DNA of 64,000 bases from Neptuniibacter halophilus (GCF_030295765.1 NZ_AP027292.1:1674001-1738000); one strand, 5' to 3'. Counted from the first letter of the stretch, positions 1-11,403 are shown. Numbers and translations are program-made. The notes: generated by a model not told the origin, from the letters alone.

Positions 1-1137
1 GAAACCCATTGCATCTTTGAGGTGCTGGCGCAGCAGCTCTACCCCTCGCTGAGACTTAGCCGAGAGCGTAATGGTGGTGTGATCGTGAGCCTCACGGATA
101 CCAATCTCTTCGCCACTCAGATCAGCCTTATTCCGGATCACGGTGATGCGACTGGACTCAGGCAACTGATGCACAAAGTCCGGCCAGATCTGTTCCGGAT
201 CATCGGTTGCGATACTCTGACTGTCGACCATCAGCAGTACCCGGTCTGCTTTGTTGATCTCCTGCCAGGCGCGGTCGATACCGATTCTTTCCACTTCATC
301 CGGGGCATCTCGCAGACCGGCCGTATCAATAATATGCAGGGGCATACCATCAATGTGGATATGTTCACGCAATACATCACGTGTCGTCCCGGCGATATCT
401 GTCACGATCGCGGTATCGCGCCCGGCAAGCGCGTTCAGCAGGCTGGATTTTCCTGCATTTGGCCGTCCGGCGATCACCACGCTCATGCCTTCACGCAGCA
501 GGCTACCCTGTCGGGCTTCTGCCTGGACAGCCGCGACCCGCTGCAGAATCTGTTCAAGGTCAGACAGCACTTTGCCATCTGCGAGGAAGTCTATCTCCTC
601 TTCCGGGAAGTCGATCGCGGCTTCTACGTATATACGCAGGCTGATCAGGGATTCCACCAGATCATGGATACGGCTGGAAAACTCGCCCTGCAATGAACGA
701 ATAGCGCAACGGGCGGCCTGTTCTGAAGAACTGTCAATCAGGTCGGCAATTGCCTCAGCCTGCGCCAGATCGAGCTTGTCGTTAAGGAAAGCCCGCTCCG
801 AAAACTCTCCGGGATTTGCCAGTCGCGCACCCAGTTGCATCACCCGTTTCAGTAGCAGGTCGAGAATAACCGGCCCACCATGCCCCTGCAGTTCCAGCAC
901 ATCTTCGCCGGTGAAGGAGTTCGGTCCCGGAAAATACAGGGCGATCCCCTGATCCAGCTCCTGTCCGTTCTGATCAAAGAAGGGGCCATAGTAGGCGTAA
1001 CGGGGTTTCAGTTGGGTGTTCAGAACCTGTTCTGAGATCTGTTTTGCCAGTGGGCCGGACACCCGGACTATACCTACGCCGCCACGTCCGGGCGGAGTCG
1101 CTTGGGCGGTAATGGTATCTTTACTGGTCAGGGACAT
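1..1137 (-). CDS. mnmE: tRNA modification GTPase MnmE (3' end outside window)
   Basis: MnmE works with MnmG to install the (carboxymethyl)aminomethyl group on U34 of certain tRNAs, in the cytosol. The reading frame starts at the ATG at 1137 ([20 protein letters not shown]) and gives 379 codons before the window edge. The N-terminal tetrahydrofolate-binding domain is followed by a helical region and an inserted G domain with P-loop GRPNAGKSS, switch DIAGTTRD and DTAG. The C-terminal CxGK segment that completes the family (about 450 residues) lies beyond the window. It follows yidC in the same direction, the usual rpmH-rnpA-yidC-mnmE order, but a strong terminator separates it from yidC, so it probably also has its own promoter between 1138 and 1205. 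Confidence 0.97.
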   Translation of the reverse strand, partial: MSLTSKDTITAQATPPGRGGVGIVRVSGPLAKQISEQVLNTQLKPRYAYYGPFFDQNGQELDQGIALYFPGPNSFTGEDVLELQGHGGPVILDLLLKRVMQLGARLANPGEFSERAFLNDKLDLAQAEAIADLIDSSSEQAARCAIRSLQGEFSSRIHDLVESLISLRIYVEAAIDFPEEEIDFLADGKVLSDLEQILQRVAAVQAEARQGSLLREGMSVVIAGRPNAGKSSLLNALAGRDTAIVTDIAGTTRDVLREHIHIDGMPLHIIDTAGLRDAPDEVERIGIDRAWQEINKADRVLLMVDSQSIATDDPEQIWPDFVHQLPESSRITVIRNKADLSGEEIGIREAHDHTTITLSAKSQRGVELLRQHLKDAMGF

Positions 1138-1205
1138 GGTGGTTCTCGTTCAGGTCTGTTTCGGCGAAGTTTATCATTTTGCTGAGTTTCAGGCATAAAC
1201 CCGAT

Positions 1206-1240
1206 ACAAAAAAGCCGCTGTATCAGACAGCGGCTTTTTT
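1206..1240. terminator. bidirectional rho-independent terminator between yidC and mnmE
   Basis: A 9-bp stem (AAGCCGCTG pairing with CAGCGGCTT, loop TATCAGA) is flanked by an A-run on the left and a T-run on the right. It can therefore stop transcription in both directions. It lies 16 bp beyond the yidC stop on the minus strand. Confidence 0.85.
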
Positions 1241-1255
1241 AAAAGAAGCGACAGA

Positions 1256-2905
1256 CTACTTGTCGGTGCCTGCTTCAATCTGTTTGTTGATCACATACTG
1301 CTGAGCGATCGACAGAATGTTGTTCACCACCCAGTACAGTGTCAGACCAGCCGGGAACCAGAGGAAGAAGAAAGTGAACATGATTGGCAGCATCTTCATG
1401 ATCTTCGCCTGCATCGGATCCGGAGGTGTCGGGTTCAGCATCTGCTGAATAAACATACTCACACCCATGATAATGGGCAGGATAAAGTACGGATCTTTAA
1501 CCGACAGGTCAGCCAGATAGAGGAATTCAGCGTGACGCAGTTCAACGGATTCCATCAGTACCCAGTACAGAGCGATGAAGATCGGCATCTGCGCAACGAT
1601 AGGCAGACAGCCACCCAGCGGGTTGATCTTCTCTTTCTGGTAGAGCTTCATCATCTCCTGGGACATCTTCTGGCGGTCGTCCCCGTAGAGTTCTTTCAGA
1701 CGCTGCATCTCAGGGCCGAACTTACGCATTTTCGCCATCGATCTGAAAGCTTTCGCATTCAGATGGAACAAAGCCGCTTTCACCAGAATGGTGATACCGA
1801 TAATCGCCAGACCCCAGTTACCTACCAGATTGTGAATCCACTTCAGCAGCATATACAGCGGTGAAGCGATCCACCACAGCCAGCCGTAGTCAACGGTCAG
1901 CTTGAGATCTTCCTGAGCCAGCTCCATCTGCTCCTGGTCTTTTGGACCGGCATAGAAGTTAGCACTTACTGTCTTGCTCTCGCCCGGTGATACGGTAAAG
2001 TCCGGAGACAGGAAGCCAACTATGTAGTTGCCGTTCAGTTTACGCGACTGATACTTGTACTCCGCACCCGGTGCCGGAATCCAGGCACTCAGGAAGTAAT
2101 GCTGAGACATGGCAACCCAACCGTCCTGGCTGCTTGCCTTGAACTGTTTCTCGTCAACGTCATCGAAGTCGTACTTCTGATAGGTATTTTCGGAAGTAGA
2201 GAAAACCGGTCCCAGATAAGACTGCATACCCATATCGGTACTGGAAGTCGGGTCTTCGCTGCGATCGCGTTTGATCTGGCCGAACAGGTTAGCAGCCCAG
2301 CTCTGCTCAGACTGGTTGTTTACTATAAACTCCAGTTTCAGATCGTAAGAACCTTTGCTCAGGGTGTAACGCTTGGTGATCTGTACGCCCTGTTTGTCGG
2401 TGTAATTCAGATCAACAACCAGTTGCTCCTGATCGCCCAGCAGGTATTCGCTTTTTTCCACCTGATAGGTAGGCCGTCCTTCTGTGCTTGCATCCGGACC
2501 ATTCTTGCCTACCAGACCGCTCTGAGAAACATAGGTACGGTTTGTGGTCTGCTCAAGCAGGATGAAAGGAAGTTCAGAACCTAAGCTGGCTTTATACTCA
2601 GGCAGTGCGACCTGGATAATATCACCGCCTTTAGTGTCGATGATGATATCCAGAACATCCGTTTTAACGTTGATCAACTGAGCTTGTTTCGCTGCCTGTT
2701 CTGCGGTTCCGGGTACATCGCCTGCCTGCGCGGTTTGCTGGGCGCTTGGCAGATCAGAACCGGCAGGGCTGGCTTCGTAAGCAGAGATTGAGGTGGTTGC
2801 CTGTTGTGCTTCAGGCTGCTGACCGTAGTCTTGGTTCCATTGCAGCACTAGCATATAGCTGATTAAGCAGAGTGCTCCAATGAGAATAATGCGCTGTACA
2901 TCCAT
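1256..2905 (-). CDS. yidC: membrane protein insertase YidC
   Basis: YidC inserts proteins into the inner membrane, alone or with SecYEG. The 549-residue protein has the proteobacterial layout: an N-terminal membrane anchor (about residues 5-22), a large periplasmic domain, then the conserved five-helix C-terminal core beginning near residue 345, including the cytoplasmic hairpin and the segment INPLGGCLPIVAQMPIFIAL. I chose the ATG at 2905 because family members begin MDxQR; a TTG fifteen bases upstream abuts the rnpA stop and looks less likely. No clear Shine-Dalgarno precedes the ATG, so translation may be coupled to rnpA. The small gene yidD, normally between rnpA and yidC, is missing here. 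Confidence 0.97.
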   Translation of the reverse strand: MDVQRIILIGALCLISYMLVLQWNQDYGQQPEAQQATTSISAYEASPAGSDLPSAQQTAQAGDVPGTAEQAAKQAQLINVKTDVLDIIIDTKGGDIIQVALPEYKASLGSELPFILLEQTTNRTYVSQSGLVGKNGPDASTEGRPTYQVEKSEYLLGDQEQLVVDLNYTDKQGVQITKRYTLSKGSYDLKLEFIVNNQSEQSWAANLFGQIKRDRSEDPTSSTDMGMQSYLGPVFSTSENTYQKYDFDDVDEKQFKASSQDGWVAMSQHYFLSAWIPAPGAEYKYQSRKLNGNYIVGFLSPDFTVSPGESKTVSANFYAGPKDQEQMELAQEDLKLTVDYGWLWWIASPLYMLLKWIHNLVGNWGLAIIGITILVKAALFHLNAKAFRSMAKMRKFGPEMQRLKELYGDDRQKMSQEMMKLYQKEKINPLGGCLPIVAQMPIFIALYWVLMESVELRHAEFLYLADLSVKDPYFILPIIMGVSMFIQQMLNPTPPDPMQAKIMKMLPIMFTFFFLWFPAGLTLYWVVNNILSIAQQYVINKQIEAGTDK

Positions 2906-2920
2906 GGGGTTAAGGACCAA

Positions 2921-3292
2921 TCAGGTTGACTTTAACTTGTTTGATTTCTTCCGCATTCGTGACCAGCACTTTCTCATCAACTTATGCATGGCATCATTTT
3001 CCATATCGCCGAGACCGGGTCTGGCAAGAATAATCATGTCCACGGCTGGTAAGTCATGCTGATGCAGACGAAAGGATTCGCGAATGATACGCCGAACGTG
3101 GTTACGTTTCACGGCCTTGCGAATATTTTTTTTGGAAATAACAAATCCAAGCCGGGGATGGCCCAGATTATTAGGACGGGCAAGTATGAGGATAGGCTGG
3201 TCTGGTACTTTCAGTTGTACGTCATCGAAGACTTGCTGAAAGTCCCCGCCGGTCAGCAGACGCAACCGGCGGTGGAATCTGAATTCGGTCAT
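2921..3292 (-). CDS. rnpA: ribonuclease P protein component
   Basis: This is the protein subunit of RNase P, which helps the catalytic RNA remove tRNA 5' leaders. The 123-residue basic protein has the family signature KRNHVRRIIRESFR in the middle and a basic C-terminal tail. It starts at the ATG at 3292, 28 bp after rpmH, with which it is usually co-transcribed. Its stop codon lies only 15 bp before the yidC ATG. Confidence 0.96.
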   Translation of the reverse strand: MTEFRFHRRLRLLTGGDFQQVFDDVQLKVPDQPILILARPNNLGHPRLGFVISKKNIRKAVKRNHVRRIIRESFRLHQHDLPAVDMIILARPGLGDMENDAMHKLMRKCWSRMRKKSNKLKST

Positions 3293-3320
3293 TCAAATAA
3301 CCAGACCGTCTTGCCAGTCA

Positions 3321-3455
3321 TTAAGCAGACAGGCGCTTACGGCCTTTAGCGCGACGACGGTTAATTACCTGACGGCCAGCTTTAGTAGCCATGCGGGCAC
3401 GGAAGCCGTGTGTACGCTTACGCTTTAATACGCTTGGTTGAAATGTTCTTTTCAT
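3321..3455 (-). CDS. rpmH: 50S ribosomal protein L34
   Basis: The 44-residue frame begins [20 protein letters not shown] and ends [12 protein letters not shown], which matches bacterial L34 end to end. It is the first gene of the leftward rpmH-rnpA-yidC cluster and faces dnaA across the origin region. Its promoter must lie in the AT-rich stretch to the right of 3456; I did not assign it. Confidence 0.97.
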   Translation of the reverse strand: MKRTFQPSVLKRKRTHGFRARMATKAGRQVINRRRAKGRKRLSA

Positions 3456-3778
3456 CGGTCAATCCTGCCAACGCGTTTGATGAATGAATACGTGACGGAA
3501 AAAGCCACGCGGAAAAATAGAGGGCGGAATTCTAGTGAATTTGTTTCCCGGGTTCAATCTCTTTTTGAGTTTATTTCCTGTTTTTTACCTATATAAGGAA
3601 GATTACAGGATAAAAGGCCACGCGGCACCGCTTCAGTCAGGCCTCAATGCTGGTCACTACGGCGTTTTTTGCTCCCCAATCCGCATATTCAGAGTCCATC
3701 TGATTGCCTTAAAAAGCACTTAAAAGCCCGCTTGTTTTTCACTTTGCTGAAGGAAATTGTTACTAACTCTGTGAATTC

Positions 3779-3787
3779 TGTGGATAA
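3779..3787 (-). promoter_or_regulatory. DnaA box
   Basis: TGTGGATAA on the plus strand is the complement of the consensus TTATCCACA, a perfect nine-base match inside the putative origin. Confidence 0.8.
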
Positions 3788-3889
3788 CTATTGCCAGCCC
3801 ACGGTTTACCCCCACTCTTCTACTGTATAACTCTTTGAATAAGAGGTGGGCTATTTGTGTGCTTGCTGCTGAAAAGGCTGGGGTAAGTG

Positions 3890-3898
3890 TTATCCAGC
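3890..3898 (+). promoter_or_regulatory. degenerate DnaA box
   Basis: TTATCCAGC matches TTATCCACA at seven of nine positions and lies between the two perfect boxes. Confidence 0.5.
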
Positions 3899-3965
3899 CC
3901 GCGCGTGACAAGGCTTTGTTCAGATACTGTTGTTACCTGAAGGTAGGAAAAAAACTCTTTTTTAC

Positions 3966-3996
3966 TGTGGATAACTGTGGCGTAAGCCGGTAAAAT
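3966..3996 (+). promoter_or_regulatory. DnaA box overlapping a putative dnaA promoter
   Basis: A perfect DnaA box (TGTGGATAA, 3966-3974) overlaps a possible -35 element TGGATA (3968-3973). A TAAAAT -10 (3991-3996) follows after 17 bp, about 100 bp upstream of dnaA. The overlap would allow DnaA to repress its own gene, as known in E. coli. The box is direct observation; the promoter is inference. Confidence 0.55.
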
Positions 3997-4097
3997 CGAC
4001 CCATACATGAACCCCTCGCTTACCGCAGCTCCTTTGCTGCGCTGGTTCGTGAGATTAAAACTAAAAAAACAGGATTACAGAGAAGGGCTTCTCCCCT

Positions 4098-5672
4098 ATG
4101 TCTACGGAACTATGGGCGCGTTGTTTGCACAGCCTGCAGGACGAGTTTCCGGCTCAGCAATACAACACCTGGATCCGACCGTTACAGGTCGCTCCGGACA
4201 GTGCTGATCAGCTTATTCTGGTCGCGCCAAACCGTTTTGTCCGGGACTGGGTGAACGACAAGTTTCTATCCCGAATCCGACAGGTGGTCTGCGATGTCAC
4301 CGGTGATATCGCCACCGAAGTGATGCTGGAAGTGGCCAACAATCGTGCGGCTCCGCGTCCTCGCCCGGCGCCACCGGCGATGAGTCGCCGGCCTGTCCGA
4401 CCTGCGGTCAGTCAACCTTCTCCTGCTGCGTTTGCACCTCAGGCGGTACCTGAACCTGCTGCAGTGGCACCACACCCGGTTATGGAAGCACCCCAGGCTG
4501 AGGAGATTTTCCAGCCCTCCGCTCAGGAGATGGTGCCTTCGCAAATTCAGATGCCGATGCATATGCCGGTATCTCAGCCTGCCCCGCCTCCTGCACCTAT
4601 ACCAGAACCGGTGGAGCGTCAGGTTGATGTTGATGGCGGATTGCGTCATCACCAGTCTAATCTCAACCAGTCTTTTACTTTCGACAGTTTCGTTCAGGGT
4701 AAGTCCAACCAACTGGCGCTGGCGGCTGCCAGACAAGTCGGCGATAACCCCGGGGTCTCCTACAACCCGCTGTTTATTTATGGCGGTGTAGGTCTGGGTA
4801 AAACCCACCTGATGCATGCGGTGGGCAACGAGATGCTCAAGCGTAATCCAAATGCGAAGATTGTTTATCTGCATTCGGAACGTTTTGTGGCCGATATGGT
4901 TAAGGCGCTGCAATTAAATGCGATCAACGATTTTAAGCGTTATTACCGTTCGGTCGATGCCCTGCTGATTGATGATATTCAGTTCTTCGCCGGTAAGGAG
5001 CGTTCTCAGGAGGAGTTTTTCCACACCTTCAACGCGCTGCTTGAAGGCGGTCAGCAGATGATTCTGACCAGCGACCGCTATCCGAAAGAGATTAACGGCG
5101 TTGAGGAGCGACTCAAATCCCGCTTCGGCTGGGGCCTGACGGTGGCGATTGAACCGCCTGAACTGGAAACCCGGGTTGCGATCCTGATGAAAAAGGCTGA
5201 AGAAGCGCGGGTTCGCCTGCCTGATGATTCTGCTTTCTTCCTGGCGCAGAAGATTCGCTCCAATGTGCGGGAGCTCGAAGGCGCCCTGAAACGCGTGATT
5301 GCCAATGCCCATTTCACCGGCAGTGCGATCACCACGCCATTTATTAAAGAATCTCTTAAAGACCTGCTGGCTTTGCAGGATAAACAGGTTAGTATTGATA
5401 ATATTCAACGAGTTGTAGCTGATTATTATAAGATTAAGGTTTCGGACCTGCTGTCAAAACGACGCAGCCGTTCTGTGGCCAGACCACGTCAGGTAGCGAT
5501 GAGTCTGTCCAAAGAACTGACCAACCACAGTCTGCCGGAAATCGGCAACGCCTTTGGTGGTCGCGATCACACCACCGTGCTCCATGCCTGTCGTAAGATT
5601 AAGGAGCTACGTGAGAGTGATACGGATATCAGAGAAGATTATCAGAATTTACTGCGCCATCTGACGGCGTAA
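4098..5672 (+). CDS. dnaA: chromosomal replication initiator DnaA
   Basis: DnaA binds DnaA boxes, melts oriC and loads the replicative helicase. The protein has 524 residues, against 467 in E. coli. Domain I (about 1-80) is followed by an unusually long Pro/Ala/Met-rich linker (about 81-190). The AAA+ domain has Walker A GGVGLGKT (229-236) and Walker [10 protein letters not shown]. The C-terminal DNA-binding domain carries the signature [15 protein letters not shown]. The ATG follows AGAAGGG by about 11 bp. It is the first gene of dnaA-dnaN-recF-gyrB. The extra length is all in the linker, the least conserved part of the family. Confidence 0.98.
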   Translation: MSTELWARCLHSLQDEFPAQQYNTWIRPLQVAPDSADQLILVAPNRFVRDWVNDKFLSRIRQVVCDVTGDIATEVMLEVANNRAAPRPRPAPPAMSRRPVRPAVSQPSPAAFAPQAVPEPAAVAPHPVMEAPQAEEIFQPSAQEMVPSQIQMPMHMPVSQPAPPPAPIPEPVERQVDVDGGLRHHQSNLNQSFTFDSFVQGKSNQLALAAARQVGDNPGVSYNPLFIYGGVGLGKTHLMHAVGNEMLKRNPNAKIVYLHSERFVADMVKALQLNAINDFKRYYRSVDALLIDDIQFFAGKERSQEEFFHTFNALLEGGQQMILTSDRYPKEINGVEERLKSRFGWGLTVAIEPPELETRVAILMKKAEEARVRLPDDSAFFLAQKIRSNVRELEGALKRVIANAHFTGSAITTPFIKESLKDLLALQDKQVSIDNIQRVVADYYKIKVSDLLSKRRSRSVARPRQVAMSLSKELTNHSLPEIGNAFGGRDHTTVLHACRKIKELRESDTDIREDYQNLLRHLTA

Positions 5673-5723
5673 ATATACCGGCCAAGACTGGACCGGCCAT
5701 ATATAAAGGTAGGTGGGGAAACG

Positions 5724-6827
5724 ATGAAATTTGTCATCTCACGTGAAGCGCTGATTAAACCATTGCAACTGGTTGCGGGTGTTGTAGAGCGTAGACAGAC
5801 ATTGCCAGTGCTATCCAACATTTTGCTGGTAGCTGAAGGGGATCAGCTCTCCATGACCGGTACTGACCTTGAGGTCGAACTGGTTGGGCGGGTGACTCTG
5901 GATGAGCCGGCTGAAGCAGGTTCGGTAACGGTACCGGCGCGCAAGCTGATGGATATCTGTAAATCCCTGCCTGATTCTGCCCGGATCGAACTGACCCTGA
6001 CAGGTCAGAAGATGGTGATCAAAGCCGGCCGTAGCCGCTTCTCGCTCTCTACCCTGCCGGCAGCAGAATTCCCTAATGTTGAAGACAGCCCGGAAACGCT
6101 GGAACTGTCCATGCTTCAGCAGCAGTTACGCACCCTGATCGATAAAACCGGTTTCTCCATGGCGCAGCAGGATGTGCGTTACTACCTCAATGGTATGTTG
6201 CTGGAGATCGCTAATGGTCAGTTGCGTTCTGTTTCTACCGATGGTCACCGTCTGGCGACCAGTGTGACTGCGGTTGAAGCTCAGGATGGTATGCAGCACC
6301 AGATTATTGTGCCGCGTAAAGGTATTCTGGAACTGGCGCGCCTGCTGCAGAATGGTGAAGAGCCGCTGCGTCTGGTGATTGGTGCCAGCCATATCCGGGC
6401 ACATGTAGGTGATTTTACTTTCACCTCTAAGCTGGTTGACGGTAAATTCCCTGATTATCAGCGTGTTATCCCGAAAAATGGCGATAAAGTGCTGCTCAGT
6501 GATCGTATGGAGCTGCGTCAGGTGCTGAGCCGTATCGCGATCTTGTCGAACGAAAAATACCGCGGTGTACGCCTCTCCCTGACCAGCGGTTATCTGCAGG
6601 TCATGGCAAATAACCCTGAACAGGAAGAAGCGGAAGAGACACTGGCGGTGGATTACGAGGGTGACAGCCTGGAAGTTGGCTTCAACGTAAACTACCTGCT
6701 GGATTGCCTGTCGATTCTCAACTCCGATGTGGTCCGTCTGACACTGTCTGATTCCAACTCCAGTGCGCTGGTTGAAGGGTTCGACGAGCCGGACAGCCTT
6801 TACGTTGTTATGCCAATGCGTATGTAA
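5724..6827 (+). CDS. dnaN: DNA polymerase III beta sliding clamp
   Basis: The beta clamp encircles DNA and tethers DNA polymerase III. The 367-residue protein matches the family length (366 in E. coli). It starts MKFVISREALIKPLQLVAGVV and ends VVMPMRM, the typical C-terminus that shapes the partner-binding pocket. A purine-rich ribosome site (AGGTAGGTGGGG) precedes the ATG. It lies 51 bp after dnaA and is probably co-transcribed with it. A strong terminator follows before recF. Confidence 0.98.
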   Translation: MKFVISREALIKPLQLVAGVVERRQTLPVLSNILLVAEGDQLSMTGTDLEVELVGRVTLDEPAEAGSVTVPARKLMDICKSLPDSARIELTLTGQKMVIKAGRSRFSLSTLPAAEFPNVEDSPETLELSMLQQQLRTLIDKTGFSMAQQDVRYYLNGMLLEIANGQLRSVSTDGHRLATSVTAVEAQDGMQHQIIVPRKGILELARLLQNGEEPLRLVIGASHIRAHVGDFTFTSKLVDGKFPDYQRVIPKNGDKVLLSDRMELRQVLSRIAILSNEKYRGVRLSLTSGYLQVMANNPEQEEAEETLAVDYEGDSLEVGFNVNYLLDCLSILNSDVVRLTLSDSNSSALVEGFDEPDSLYVVMPMRM

Positions 6828-6847
6828 GGCACTCACTGTTAAGCTAT

Positions 6848-6873
6848 GGGGGGCTCAATCAGCCCCCCTTTTT
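6848..6873 (+). terminator. rho-independent terminator after dnaN
   Basis: A perfect 8-bp stem GGGGGGCT / AGCCCCCC with loop CAATC is followed directly by TTTTT. It ends only 10 bp before the recF ATG, so it separates dnaN from recF or attenuates read-through. Confidence 0.85.
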
Positions 6874-6883
6874 GTACCTGTCT

Positions 6884-7975
6884 ATGTCCATATCGAAACT
6901 TCAGATCCAGCGCATTCGTAATATCAGTGCCATTCAGTTTGAGCCGGTGCCCGGCATTAACATCATCAGTGGTGAAAATGGCAGCGGAAAAACCAGTATT
7001 CTCGAAGCGATCAACCTGCTTGGGCTGACCCGTTCTTTTCGAACCAGCAAAGCCCGTCATCTGGTGCAGAACGATCAGGCCTCCGCTGTGGTCTTTGCCA
7101 GTATTGATCCGATGGCTCAGGGCCTTAAGCAATCTCTGGGCGTAGAGCGCCCTGTTGAGGGTGAAGCACGGATTCGTTACGAAGGTCAGGATATCGATCT
7201 GTCGACTCTGGCCGAGCTGATCCCTCTGCAGGTGATCAACTCCGATACCTTCCTGCTTCTCGAGGGATCTCCGGCGGTTCGGCGACAGTTTCTCGACTGG
7301 GGCGTATTCCATGCGGATAAAACGTTTATCCAGCTCTGGCGGGGCTTCAGAAGAGTATTAAAACAGCGTAATACCCTGCTGAAATGTGGTAAGATTGACA
7401 ACCAGTTACGCCAGGTCTGGGATCGCGAATTTGTTGCTTTTGCTGACCAGCTTACCCGCCTTAGACGGGAGTATCTCAGCCTGCTTAAGCCTGAATTTGA
7501 AGCGGTCGTCAGTCAGCTTCTCGAAGGTATGAAAGTTGAGCTTGGCTTTACGGCCGGTTGGGATAAAAAGCGCCCTCTGGATGAAGTACTCGCGGTTAAT
7601 TTTGAGCGTGATTTGCGTCAGGGATTTACCGGCAGCGGGCCTCAAAGAGCCGATCTGCGACTCAAAGTGGATGGCCACAGTGCGGCAGAGCGCCTCTCGC
7701 GAGGACAGAAAAAGCTGGTTGTCAGTGCGCTTAAGCTGGCTCAGGGAGCCCTGTTTCAGCGAATGAACAGCCGGCCCTGCATCTACCTGATCGATGACCT
7801 TCCCTCAGAGCTTGATGCACACCACGGCGAACTGTTTTGTAAAGTGTTAGAGCAGAGCTCTAACCAGTGTTTTATAACCTGTGTGGATGCTTCAGCGCTG
7901 CGGGCGCAGTGGCAGCCACAAACGGAAAAAGCCACTTTTCGTATTGCAGATGGCAGCATTGTCGAGCCAATGTAA
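6884..7975 (+). CDS. recF: DNA replication and repair protein RecF
   Basis: RecF is an SMC-like ATPase that helps load RecA at single-strand gaps with RecO and RecR. The 363-residue protein has Walker A GENGSGKTS near residue 30, an ABC-type signature LSRGQKK and Walker B YLIDDLPSELD near the C-terminus, as in the family. I chose the ATG at 6884 (MSISKLQIQRIRN); an in-frame TTG at 6872 lies inside the preceding terminator. No Shine-Dalgarno is visible because the dnaN terminator occupies the leader. gyrB follows after 21 bp, so recF and gyrB are probably co-transcribed. Confidence 0.96.
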   Translation: MSISKLQIQRIRNISAIQFEPVPGINIISGENGSGKTSILEAINLLGLTRSFRTSKARHLVQNDQASAVVFASIDPMAQGLKQSLGVERPVEGEARIRYEGQDIDLSTLAELIPLQVINSDTFLLLEGSPAVRRQFLDWGVFHADKTFIQLWRGFRRVLKQRNTLLKCGKIDNQLRQVWDREFVAFADQLTRLRREYLSLLKPEFEAVVSQLLEGMKVELGFTAGWDKKRPLDEVLAVNFERDLRQGFTGSGPQRADLRLKVDGHSAAERLSRGQKKLVVSALKLAQGALFQRMNSRPCIYLIDDLPSELDAHHGELFCKVLEQSSNQCFITCVDASALRAQWQPQTEKATFRIADGSIVEPM

Positions 7976-7987
7976 CGAAAGAGTTAG

Positions 7988-10420
<2,433 letters not shown>

Positions 10421-10452
10421 CAGATCACAATCTCCCGATGGGAGGTAATCCT

Positions 10453-10480
10453 AAAAGCAGCCATTTGGCTGCTTTTTTTA
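10453..10480 (+). terminator. rho-independent terminator after gyrB
   Basis: The stem AGCAGCCA / TGGCTGCT with a very short loop is followed by a seven-T run, 33 bp after the gyrB stop. Confidence 0.88.
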
Positions 10481-10499
10481 TGGCTGCTGTTTGCTCTGC

Positions 10500-10757
10500 T
10501 TAGCTTTCTGGCTCGGTTTGTTGTGATTTCGCTTTGGAGGCTATTTTCTGGCAGCAACTGTTGCCCTTCTGTATGGGTGGGCAAGGTGTTGTGCCATAGG
10601 AACAGAATACGCAGCAGTCGCCCGGTAAGGGCCTGAGTAAAGATCCGCAGCCTTCGCATTCGTAATACCACTGGCAGGCTTCTGTGGGCATCTGTTCTTG
10701 CTTGCTGTGGCCGCATCTCGGGCACGTGATAACTGATTCTGTAATGACGGGTTTCAC
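10500..10757 (-). CDS. small Cys-rich protein with GDCCVFCSYG motif
   Basis: This 85-residue protein contains a zinc-ribbon-like pair (CPRCG near residue 12 and CEGCG near 33) followed by GDCCVFCSYGTTPCPPIQ and a basic Gln/Ser-rich tail. I recall the GDCCxFCSY module from conserved small proteins of unknown function, sometimes near metal-resistance genes; the exact role is unknown. The start is a GTG (10757) preceded by GGGG at about 8 bp. It follows the DUF2007-type gene by 36 bp in the same direction, so the two are probably one transcript. Nine cysteines in 85 residues suggest metal binding. Confidence 0.75.
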   Translation of the reverse strand: MKPVITESVITCPRCGHSKQEQMPTEACQWYYECEGCGSLLRPLPGDCCVFCSYGTTPCPPIQKGNSCCQKIASKAKSQQTEPES

Positions 10758-10793
10758 TGCATTTTCCCCGCGAGCTGATCTGTTGATGTCTGA

Positions 10794-11204
10794 TTATTCT
10801 GCTGGCTCTTCTTGCCTCGATCGGGCGCCACAGTGATGACATAAGATACCATCGTGGGTTGGATAAAGCGGGAAGTCCAGCCCAAGAAAGACAAGGAATG
10901 CCATGCGTCGGCCAAATTGATAATACTCGGTGTTATGGCTTCCGCAATGGGGGCAGGCTGCACCCTGATAATCCTGTTGTTCTATCAGTGCCTGCTCCAG
11001 ATCCAGTGCCAGTATCTCCTGCGCCTGCTGAGTATAGTTTTCCGGTACCTGTAGTCGTATTCCGCCGAGTGCATCGGAATAGAGCCATTGCATGTTAATG
11101 GTATGCTCATCTGCCAGATAGGCGGGTATGCCTTCTGATTCGAGGCGTGATCGGGCCAGGTGCGCTTCATAGGGGTAACTATATCGGGCGATAGTAACCA
11201 GCAT
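10794..11204 (-). CDS. DUF2007-type protein with C-terminal zinc ribbon
   Basis: The 136-residue protein begins MLVTIARYSYPYEAHLARSR and continues with ESEGIPAYLAD, the pattern of DUF2007 (putative signal-transducing) proteins. After residue 90 it has two Cys pairs, CPHCG and CHHCG, that should form a zinc ribbon. The ATG at 11204 is preceded by AAGGA with 7-bp spacing and is preferred over a longer in-frame start at 11264 with no ribosome site. Function is unknown; a soluble regulatory or metal-binding protein is plausible. It lies upstream of the GDCC protein in a probable two-gene unit. Confidence 0.8.
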   Translation of the reverse strand: MLVTIARYSYPYEAHLARSRLESEGIPAYLADEHTINMQWLYSDALGGIRLQVPENYTQQAQEILALDLEQALIEQQDYQGAACPHCGSHNTEYYQFGRRMAFLVFLGLDFPLYPTHDGILCHHCGARSRQEEPAE

Positions 11205-11403
11205 AGGCTCATCCTTGAAGCCGGGTACGCGGCTTAGCTGTATTGGTTGTATCCTTGCTCTCACATTGGCTGAGAGGTCTTCTCCGCCATGTTTTCTTTA
11301 TGCGGGCGATCATGTGGCTCTATTTTGAATATAGCGTCTGTGCGTGCTTCAGAGCGCCTTCTGCTTGTGTCATGGGTCTGGCTTCCCTGCCGATCATAGC
11401 GCC

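Larger units (their letters stand above)
3456..4097. other. rpmH-dnaA intergenic region, probable oriC
   Basis: This 642-bp stretch has no convincing gene. It lies where oriC is found in Pseudomonas and relatives. It contains two perfect DnaA boxes (3779-3787 and 3966-3974), one box with seven of nine matches (3890-3898), and an AT-rich tract around 3541-3620. Within that tract, 3557-3569 (AATCTCTTTTTGA) resembles the E. coli 13-mer GATCTNTTNTTTT. The assignment as oriC is inference from position and boxes; two strong boxes are few for an origin. Confidence 0.65.

Noticed and set aside
22..952. Plus-strand open frames over the start of the window
   Set aside because: They lie antisense to mnmE, whose minus-strand frame contains the complete GTPase motifs.
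2906..2920. TTG start for YidC five codons upstream
   Set aside because: The family begins MDxQR at the ATG (2905); the TTG abuts the rnpA stop without a ribosome site.
3535..3911. Short frames in the rpmH-dnaA gap
   Set aside because: They overlap DnaA boxes or AT-rich origin DNA and have no ribosome site or recognisable sequence.
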